Shown here in pieces: positions 55,500-64,000 of a stretch of DNA of 64,000 nt (positions are counted from its first letter, which is position 1; each line of letters opens with the position of its first letter). The translations under genes and the position numbers were made by a program. The notes under the pieces are model-generated. The model saw only the letters and a list, made by a program, of their open reading frames with translations, did no database searches and was not told where the DNA came from. This DNA comes from Fasciola hepatica (taxonomy: Eukaryota; Platyhelminthes; Trematoda; Plagiorchiida; Fasciolidae): assembly GCA_948099385.1 (NCBI GenBank), contig CANUEZ040000156.1, positions 9,507,501 through 9,571,500 on the forward strand, written 5' to 3'.

Positions 55500-57190
55500 A
55501 CAGGTCCGTTCTTTTCAGGTTTATGGGCAAAACCAGGCGGAAATCTTTCCGTAGCTTTTCAGACCGTTCACACCTCACTCCCTTTTTCTATGCATCCCAA
55601 CACCCAGGCCAGCCAACTAAGCTAAATCTCTGTGCCACATTCCTTACGAGACGGGAGGTACGGAGCCACCTCTATCGACTCATTCCATTGAGTTCGGTGG
55701 ACCCGGATGAGATTCACCCCAAAAGCCCTAAAATGACCCTCGTAATATTGGGGGAAATCTATGCCGAGCTCTTCCAGCGAAGCTTAGACTGGGATATGCT
55801 CCCAACCTCTTGAGGGAGACCGACAGTCAGCCCTATTTTCAAAAAGGTTGATCGCCATCAACCAGAAAGCTACAGATCGACTGGCCCGACTAGCATTCCC
55901 GGTAGGATCTTCAAATGCACGCCAAAAAGTGCCATGATGAGACACCCGCACAGAAATGGATTGGCCTCCTTGGCTCAGCATGACTTTCTGTCGGGAATAC
56001 CATGCAATACCAATATGCTCTGCTTCATGGACTGTCTCACTCGGGCCTACGATGAAGGCGTAATTCGTTAAGTAGTTCTCATAGATTTTGCAAAAGCTTT
56101 TGCCAGAGAATCTTATATTTTCCTTACATACAACCTGGAATCCTAAGGAAGTCCTAGTAGCATGTTGTATCTTCTTCGTGGCTTTCTCACTACTGGCTCG
56201 TTCATGTCAGAGCAAATTTCTGCCTCTCTAAAGCATCCCCGTTCTGCTCTAGAGCCCCCCTAGGATCAGTGGTGGCTCCCTCATTGCTTTTCATTCATAT
56301 AAATGATTCGCTGAACAACATGGCGGTGAAAGTTGCAGTGTACTCCGCGAATGTTACGATATGGGACAACAAAGCCGCAGAATTGCAATCGACGGTGGAC
56401 CACTCCAAGCCGTGGTCCACCGGCTTGAGCTTACCACTTAATGAAAGCTGAGTGTGAGCAAGTCATTTGGTTACTTCCCAGCTCTACTCTTCTGGACGCG
56501 TTATGCCACACCAATCCGGGATATTCAGCAGCAAAAGATCCTGGGCTTTGGGTTAAGCAAGTTGCTTTTATTCTCCCACCAACAGCAAATAGCCAACAGG
56601 TCCGCCATTTAGGCCCTCAACATGGCAAAACGAAACTTCCCTCGATTATAAATAAATACTGAGATTTTTTACGAGATTTGCTTTTGCCCCTCCCCCCTCT
56701 TGAACGCACCACTCAGGTTGCATACTCGAGCCTGATCAAGGACCGAGACATCTTAGAACGTGAACAAAGAAAGACCACGAGACCAGTTTGCGCGCTTTTG
56801 AACACCCCTTATTCTTAACGGCGGACGGACCTGAAGTTGTACCCTTCAGAAACTCGCTGAGTTAGAGGAGATCTTTTCTAATGTGTAACCATTTTAATAC
56901 AGAGCTATCGGGCTGCTTTTTCCGAGCTTCCGAGCCTTGACATCCCCAGAAGGCACAATAAGAAAGTATTCAAGCCTAGTTTACGTACGAATGCCCGTAA
57001 GAACGTTTTTATTCAGAGAATGGTCCAGCTTTTGAGATGATCACCGCGGGAGGCTATCAACCCTCCGAGCAACAAACGCCTAAAAGAGCGGCTGGACAGG
57101 TTCTTAGGGCCAAACTTATCTCCTTCAAACTTTTGAACATTTCAGCCTGCGTCTACTCCCCATCGAGTTTCCGCCAACCGGCATGTCTTC
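55500..57190 (+). pseudogene. LINE-C, CR1-like reverse transcriptase
   Basis: Plus-strand RT blocks in order: EVRSHLYRLIPLSSVDPDEI, LPTS then VSPIFKKVDRHQPESYR, GLASLAQHDFLSGIPCNTN, VVLIDFAKAFARE (catalytic Asp), LFIHINDSLNNMA, then a damaged YADD region (VAVYSANVTIWDN). The C-terminal part is seen in REQRKTT-like pieces and ENGPAFEMITAGG. Multiple frameshifts and stops. No endonuclease domain precedes it, so it is 5'-truncated as is common for LINEs. Confidence 0.75.
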
Positions 57191-57199
57191 CTATGCTCC

Positions 57200-59170
57200 C
57201 CTCCCCCTCAAAAAAATATATTTATAAATTTTGGGAAATTAATAAAAGACGAAACACAAGAATCTTGCTGTTACATTTCCATCCGCCCTGGCGTTTAGAT
57301 GTAGCCCTTTCGTCCCGCTGATTTGTCGTACGTGTTCATGCTTGATTCTTAAAACAACACTCATTCCGCACTGCTGGTCACTTGAGACAACTGTATTGCC
57401 ACCACCAGCCACCTAAGCCCTTGATGGCTGCCCCCTGTCGTCCGGCTCTCTTGGTTTCCACGGAAAGACTACCCCAGAGGGTAAGATACCTCAAGAACCG
57501 AGAACGATTGCGCTCCCGCCTCGAACCCGTGTGCTTCTTTAAGACTTCAAGACTTTAGGACTTCGAACTTGAAGGTAGTAGCTTCCTCCATCCTAACCTC
57601 GTAGTCACCTGAACGTTGCATCTACGTTCAACTCAACCAGGTCAGGTCAGGTCAGGTTGTACAGGACTGATATTAGGTGGGTCCATTTGAGCTTCCAGAA
57701 TTCTTTCAGAGGTAGGCACAGAGATGGGCAAACTCACTGCGACTTCGGTAATTCTTTCCGGTTTTGGTACACGAGCGGGTTTGTCCCTTTCTTTTTGACT
57801 GGAAAATAAATAACACCCTTCCCATCGTCCAGACGAGAGACAGCCAGGACGCTAGAGTTCAACCATATCCGGCCACCCAGACCTTAGACACGGAAAGCGG
57901 ATAACTGAGAAGCCTGAGATAAATTTTTAGGCAAAATTAGTTTAACCAGTTGCTGCGATAATTTCCTCCTTGTAGTATACAGCTTAAGCTAGTGTTGCAA
58001 TATGTCCTATTCTGGAACGTTTACTTTCGGCTCGTGCACCTGGCCGTGTGCCGGTCATCTGAAGAAAGTGCCAATTTCAAGTCGTGCAGCTGGTTTGCAC
58101 TTCGACTCGGATCAGATCACGGGATACGGAGCCTTCTGCTAATTTTGCATCCAGTTCCCTGCGGTCCAGGCTCCAGAAAACCTCACGCGCCACAGCAGGA
58201 AAACTGAAAGTCGAATTCGTTCCAGTCGTCATGACAATGCTGCAGGTTTCCAGTAGTCTAACCATCTATTTCCTCTCCCTCAGAACACGAGAGGTGCGAC
58301 CAACCTCGGACCCCGCCAAGCTAAGAGAGACGGCAGCATGACCAACAGCCTTCGCCGAGGGTGAGACCTCAATAAGAGCATTTTTTGGTTACCCCTCTGG
58401 ACTGTCGTAGTGGTGCTTGTGTGGATGGTACTGAGGGCTTTCTACCTTCCTATTGCACTCTTGGCAACATCGGATGGTTTGATAGCTAACTTGAAAGAGG
58501 GGAAAAACGAAGAAAAGAAGAAAGCTATTGAAAACATTGAAGGACATAGTATTAACAAGTGGGAAAGCGAGGAAAACTAGGAAGAGCAGTTCAAAGGTTC
58601 GGAAGCTGGTTAGAATTGGAAGCGATGATAGGTTCTGTGGGAGTGAAAACGTGACCACTTTAAATGTCAGATATAGGACACCTCACGGTACTGGGACTCA
58701 ACGCGGAACGAGACACAGACCAATTCCTGCTACCCATTCAGTTTGGTTTCAAAACAGGTTACTGACCAGTTGTGCGTTGGGTTATTGTGGGTTATATGTT
58801 TCGTCGGGTTTTGTGATGTGAGAGGAGCAGATCCCTGCGCCCCTTCGTTCAGAAGCTCGTCTAGCTTTTGGCCTGATCTTTCATTTCCAGGTCTTTAGGC
58901 TTCCTCGTCGTCCTCAGGAATCTTTCGAAACCATAGATATTTTTGTGTCCAGCGTGGTACTTCACCAGTCCTGTGGGCTTCCGCGGTAGGGATTTGAAGG
59001 CTCTTTTTATCAAATCACATTCTGGCCGCTATAAGCTAAGATAGGGGCCAACGGGAGATAACAGCACAACAGCCTGCCGTTGTGGTTTTACAAGAACCTT
59101 CCTCCAAACCGAGGACCGCAGCCCCACTTCAGTGACTTTTTGGGGGAAGGCAGTATGTGTAGTGTTTAGC
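57200..59170. other. Unassigned stretch
   Basis: No domain was recognised. A short (AGGTC)n run lies at 57638-57657. The 97-codon plus frame at 58528-58821 and the 89-codon minus frame at 58389-58658 carry no known motif. Confidence 0.35.
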
Positions 59171-59179
59171 TGCACTAGC

Positions 59180-59590
59180 CTCGATTTATACCGGTCTCTT
59201 TCCATACGTTCGTGCCTCACATGTCGCGGCGATTGGACTGTGTGCGAGGCCATAGGCGTTTTAGTCCGTAGTGGCTTCGTGCAATAGTGCAAAAAAACAG
59301 AATTGAATAAAGGTGTCCAGAACACGAGTTCTACACGAACACACGTTTTCGGCGATTTCATTTTCATGCCGTCCCAATTGCTCGCTGGAAGATGAGCATC
59401 CAGCAGATACCCATTCCGCCTTCTAAGTCGTCTACCTGGTCCCACCGCACGTGCCAAGAGTAATTGAGCTCCGGAGACTAGCAACTGCCGAGGCAATTAT
59501 CATCCGCGTCTCGAAGCCTGAGCTTTGCGAGCGGCAAAAATTGGTCCGAGCACTTCAACTCCCATGACCAACAGTCGACTGTGTTACGCA
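59180..59590 (+). pseudogene. Penelope-like element tail (PLE-2)
   Basis: The plus-strand frames end with VVYLVPPHVPRVIELRRLAT, then AEAIIIRVSKPELCERQKLV and RALQLP. These match the C-terminal tail after the GIY-YIG nuclease, comparable with VRIRSLVTAEAI and LLSPDQC in PLE-1. The nuclease core upstream (about 59180-59400) is too decayed to read with confidence. It is a 3' fragment. Confidence 0.55.
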
Positions 59591-60062
59591 GCCGGGCGCT
59601 TGGTGACGTAAGCTAATCAGTACCGGTTGCATAATCTGGCCATCCACATGGGTTTTCATCCTTCCTCATCCTAACTTCCCAGTACGGACTTGGCGTGACT
59701 TTTTCCAACTCTTCTCAATAATTCGCTTTTATATAAATGTGATTGCGGCGGCTTGAGAATGAAGTAACCGAAAGCATATATTCGCCTAAAACTCATGTTC
59801 TGAGTACCATGGTATGCTCATTCCCCAGGCTGAAGGTGGGTGTACTCAATTCTTCCCGGCTGGCCCATGAAAACCGTCTTCAGTTTTCCTTTGCAGGTCA
59901 GCTAGAGAAGTTTGACTTCAGCGTCTTCCAAGCCTCAGCGTCATTGCACGGCCCAGCTTCTTTGTGTCCCTGCAAAACCCTTTCCGTTTTGGCTCTAAGC
60001 GCTATGTGACCTGTGCTCGGGGGGCACTAAGGTAGTCCGCCATTCTACATTAGGTCTTCAAA

Positions 60063-61400
60063 CTAGCTGTCCCATTGAGCATCTAGCTTCCCCTTGAAAC
60101 CTGTGACCGCCTGGGCCTTCACCACCGAGGAGGGAAGGTTATACCGTCGATTGGTGACTCGTTGGGCTGAGAAACTTGCCGTTACTACCGTATTGCAAAG
60201 GATTTTCACGAGCTTCAGCTCGTGTCCTGTGAGACCTTCACCTTTGTTACTGGGGATCATCTAAAGTCTTCAAAAGTCGGAGTAGCTTCTCGTAATCGTT
60301 AAGGCCTCATTTGGATCCCGCTTACCCTCCTTGCTTCCAGAGAGCAGCTTTAGTTCCCTGAGCCCTTCTTCATAGGGTGCGTTTCGGAATTCAGTTTGTA
60401 TTTGTGTGAATATCCTTTTGCAAACATTCAAATATTTACCTGCCCGAACTAGTTTTGGATGCCAAGCTTGAATGGCAAACTCTAGAAGAGGCCTTATGCG
60501 GGTTGTGTTCAACTGCAACGGTACCCAAGGCTTCCGCGAGGCAACGGTTCTCGTTAACCATAAGATGGCATTATCACGTCTAGCTTATTTTGAATATTGG
60601 TGCTGTTTGTAGCTCAGATTGGGGGGTTTGTATAAGTTGTTGATCGCTGAGCCTGGCTCTTAGGTTGCAAGCATTTCATCACCGGTCGAAATGACATTGC
60701 CAGTGCAGGGGTGGCCCAAGCTCCGACCTTTGGGAGACTCCTTTGGCAACCTTACCATACTAGACCAGTGTCTCTCTGCCTCCACGTGGAATTTCCTTTC
60801 TCTGAGAAATTCGGCTATCCAGTCACCCAGCGAATGATCGATTAAGCAAGCTCGAAGCTTGTGCACTAGTTGCCTGTGGCGTACTTGTTTGAAGGCGATT
60901 CTGAAGCCCAAGAAACGGACCGCTACCTTCCATCCATCGTCGAGTCTCTTCGTAACTACGCCCAAGAAGCGCTGGTAGTTTGCGGCGCACAACCTTTTCT
61001 TCAGGAGGCTATGTTGGAGTATGCTAAGCAATCCACTCCCGGATAGGAAGGAAGCCAACTGGTTTCGTTTAACCCTTTTCGGGACCCTCAGCACCACAAA
61101 TGTCAGACTCACTGGTCTGTAGTCGGAAGCTTCTTCTCTGTCCCCACTCTTGTGGACCGGCGAAGCACGTGCCAACTTCCGGTCCCTCGGCGCTTGATAG
61201 TCCCTGCTAGACTGGACGAGTAGCTATGGAATAGGTTCGGCCAGCAGGTCGGCCAGTGGCTTAACCAGGGCTGGACATAGTTTACCCAGGCCCTTCGCCT
61301 CGCGGAGTTCCAGTCCTGCTAGCTTCCGTCCAAGGTCATCTTCCTCAATTTGGACGGATGACAGTACTGTCCCGCCGGGCAGGTCCTAGGTATGTTTATA
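60063..61400 (-). pseudogene. LINE-D, reverse transcriptase
   Basis: Minus-strand RT with RASPVHKSGDREEASDYRPV, SLTFVVLRVPKRVKRNQL, VRFLGFRIAFKQVRHRQLVH (the catalytic Asp of the FxDFxxAF motif is changed to Gly) and FHVEAERHWSSMVRLPKES. The YADD region (about 60520-60660) is not recognisable. The C-terminal part shows RPLLEFAIQAWHPKLVRAGK and GEGLTGHELKLVKI, ending at KLDAQWDS. The fragment lacks key RT residues and is inactive. Confidence 0.75.
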
Positions 61401-63720
61401 CCACTACCGTTGCTATGCCCTCCGTCAAAGTAGGGGAAAAAGACGTTGAATTTGTTTTCATTCTTTTTAGTGCTTTCGCCCCCAAGTGCCCAGCATTATC
61501 AACTGCAACTCACAGAGTTTCATTTGACTGGGCATGAGTAAAATAGCCCTTTGGGCTGCGTTTCACACCTCGCACTACTCTCTCTTTGTACTGGAGTCTG
61601 AGCTCTAATCGGGTCCTCAAGGGCTTTCCACAAGCCATCAAATAATCCAGTAGTTTCCTATGGCTTCCCCTCTTCCCAATCCTGCACCAGGCTTTGTGTT
61701 TTCTAACCCTTACTTTCCGCGCCCTGGACTTCCAACATGGCGGTAAGCCATTCTGTTTATTCCTTGCTCACGGTACATAAGCATCAAGAATGGTCTTTGG
61801 GTTCCCTTGATATGATTCGTCTTCCGTTCCACGTCTCCATGAGCGATCCCCAAGCTAAGTTTCGTCGCTGCTTCCACCAGCCCCGAAGCATTTTGACCAG
61901 CCAAGCTTATGTCGATATTTTTCCGGCGATGAGCCTTTCCGTGCCACCGGTTCGATGTTTACCACCCCGTGATAGCCCTCCCCGGATAACGCTCTAATGC
62001 CAACTGGACCTAACTCCACTTCGTGCTTCGTCAATACTTAGTCAAGTATAGCGCGGTTTTGGTTGATCCTCTAAGGAGTTTTCTGCTGCACATATTGAAT
62101 AAGCTCTTCTCCCCGAAGGAACCGCAGAGATGCGCCCCCCGGAGACACCGTTGTTGCATCCTCCAATTCCCAATTTTTTTCCGGGGTGTTGAATTTTTCT
62201 ATGATGAGCATTGCTTCATCTTTACTGGGTGTCACTCACAGCCCGCGGTTCAGAAACCACCACTCTTGCAGAGGACGGGCTACGGTAAGCGCACATTGGG
62301 CGATCCCATTTCTACTCCATCTTGCTAGTATAGGTGTTTGCAACCAGCAGCAGCACTCTTCCTCCTAATCTGCCATCGTCCCTATCTTTCCCTCCCTGGG
62401 CAAAAACCCCGCGCATGCATGAGTGACGACATCCTGCGGTACAAGCCACGTTTCGGTGAGCGCCACGATCGGTACACTGGCCAACGTGACTGGTAATTCA
62501 TTCCACTTGTTGCGGACGCTACAGGTATTCCTGAACATCATCGGCTGGAGCCTGGAAACTGGCAGTCCTTTCTTCTCAGGGCATACACAGGGATATTTTG
62601 GGCCGCTGAAACGTGGACCCGGGAGCTACCCCCGTTTTTCTGTGTCACCGACCCCGTTTTCCTCAAAGTTGTTAACAAGTTTTACCAGAGGATGTTCTGC
62701 GCCCCATCCAGTACCCTACCTCCAGCGCGATTTTCCTTGTCTTCCAGGTTAGAACACCTAGTCTCCTCCGCAACCCTTTCTTCCACGGTTACTTTAGCCC
62801 ACCTTATTGCCAGCTTCGCGGACTTCAGAATAGTGGACTTTATGCCCGATTCCAAGATTGCTTGGGTAGTTTGCTAGCCGGTTGCGTCAGCCTACTGGAT
62901 GAGGACCCGACCGCTTGAGAGCCCCTTATTTGTTCGGAAGCAGCCAACAAACTGTCTCCGTGCCTTGGGTTTGTGGACTCCACTAAAGTTGGTCTTGGCC
63001 TTCGGCAGCTTTGCTATTTATCCGCCCTCTATTTTCCCAACCGCAGGATTCTTTTAGTGTGGCCTAGTCAGACAGACCAATGCTTCTCAGTCAGTTTGCA
63101 ATGATACCTCACGACCCCAATCCCCAAACTCTTCTTCCTTATTAGCTGCTCCGGAATTCCGTGAATTACACTTCTATACCTTCACTTAGCGGTTTCACCG
63201 GTCTTCTTTAGGTTTCCTGCCTAATGACAGAACTTCGTCCTGTCCTCGAGTAGGCCCTCTGATAATCTACCTTGATCTAGTTTTGTGAAGATTTTTATAA
63301 GCAGTCCCTTATTGCTTCCAGGTTCGGTCGCCTCATTGTCTCGCACGATAGACCCGAGTTCGTCCCTAGCTAGTTTACAGGTCCGCTCTGGTTTCACTCG
63401 TTTGTTCACTCCCCTCTTACCCAGTCTATCTTAAGCTTTCCCTTCCGCTCGATGGATTTCCTTACCCACTTCGTTCCCCGGACTAGCTCACTCGTTTTTG
63501 AGATGTTTTTACCAGTCTTTGTTACTAGCTTTCACACTTCTGATCACCCCTAATACACCTGAACCGACTTTATGTGTGGTGGATTGGCAATCCACGCAGA
63601 AACACTTCGAGTAAGTGTGCTTCAGATAAATCCCATAAGCTCTCCTAGCAGATTTGCTGCACGACCTACGAAGCCACGGCTTCCAGGCTTCAAAACCTAT
63701 TCCTTCATCACCCAAATCTT
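61400..63720 (-). pseudogene. LINE-D, endonuclease and linker region, strongly decayed
   Basis: In minus-strand frames, VRNKWNELPVTLASVPIVAL and LTETWLVPQDVVTHACAGF (about 62420-62520) match the start and the catalytic Glu block of an apurinic-type LINE endonuclease. The linker to RT is seen at 61550-61900. Separate motif-poor pieces at 63221-63409 and 63509-63715 resemble the linker of a similar LINE, so two overlapping copies are possible. Frames break repeatedly. Confidence 0.5.
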
Positions 63721-64000
63721 CCTTCCAGTTGTTGTCCCATCATGAAACCCCGCTTTCTATTAGGTAATATATTTCCACTTGGTCGTCTTTTGACAGCAGG
63801 CGCCATAAATATATAAGACGGTGAAAAATTCTGCACCAGCGGCTAGACATGAAAAGTCAAGCGCCACAACAGAAACAGCTGAAGTGGTACGGGACACAAA
63901 CAAAAATTTCCAAGGGTAAACGGCTGCAAGAAGAAAAGAAAAATACTCCATCCGATAAGAGCAGCAATTATGATCGACATAACTCGAATTCCGCGACAAG
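63721..64000. other. Unassigned window end
   Basis: A 79-codon minus-strand frame (63760-63999) runs close to the window edge. No motif was recognised. Confidence 0.3.

Noticed and set aside
1..64000. CRISPR arrays, bacterial operons, ribosome-binding sites, rRNA
   Set aside because: No spaced direct-repeat arrays or bacterial gene organisation; the element content is clearly eukaryotic, and no rRNA-like stretch was recognised.

Overview
The window is eukaryotic, repeat-dense DNA, most likely from a parasitic flatworm (tapeworm or fluke). That placement is inference from the mobile elements: gypsy-type elements with a C-X2-H-X9-C-X3-C Gag motif and a primer site resembling tRNA-Trp (CsRn1/Kabuki clade), Penelope-like elements with GIY-YIG endonuclease tails, an endonuclease-RT LINE family of a kind I associate with flatworms, a BEL/Pao element, and tRNA-derived SINEs. 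I found no convincing host gene, rRNA, stand-alone tRNA or CRISPR array. Almost every interpretable coding stretch belongs to a transposable element, and most are decayed.

Layout. 1-5.3 kb: mostly unassigned, with one tRNA-derived SINE near 3.7 kb. 5.3-6.2 kb: a Penelope-like fragment (minus strand) split by a second copy of that SINE, which carries a 14-bp target duplication. 6.6-17.1 kb: one long degenerate LINE on the minus strand holding two later insertions. These are a complete BEL/Pao retrotransposon (7513-14199; LTRs identical by eye, 5-bp duplication, one unbroken ORF) and a 470-bp MITE-like inverted-repeat element (15859-16328) flanked by TA. 19.5-26.5 kb: a solo LTR, an integrase fragment, a domain-complete but stop-riddled CsRn1-like gypsy element (20226-25652), then a fragment of another integrase. 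27.8-30.5 kb: a truncated CsRn1-like element with its 5' LTR. 31.3-38.8 kb: gypsy RNase H and RT fragments, further LTR copies, and a second SINE-like family. 39.3-45.0 kb: a degenerate CsRn1-like element with flanking direct repeats that may be its LTRs. 46.5-50.1 kb: another decayed CsRn1-like element. 52.1-64 kb: a gypsy gag remnant, three non-LTR RT remnants, a second Penelope-like tail, an LTR fragment and a SINE-like copy.

The BEL/Pao element is the only candidate for a recently active element. The interlocking insertions give relative ages: LINE older than MITE and BEL, Penelope older than SINE. Domain calls rest on motif recognition by eye; clade and organism names need database confirmation. 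Boundaries of decayed elements are approximate.
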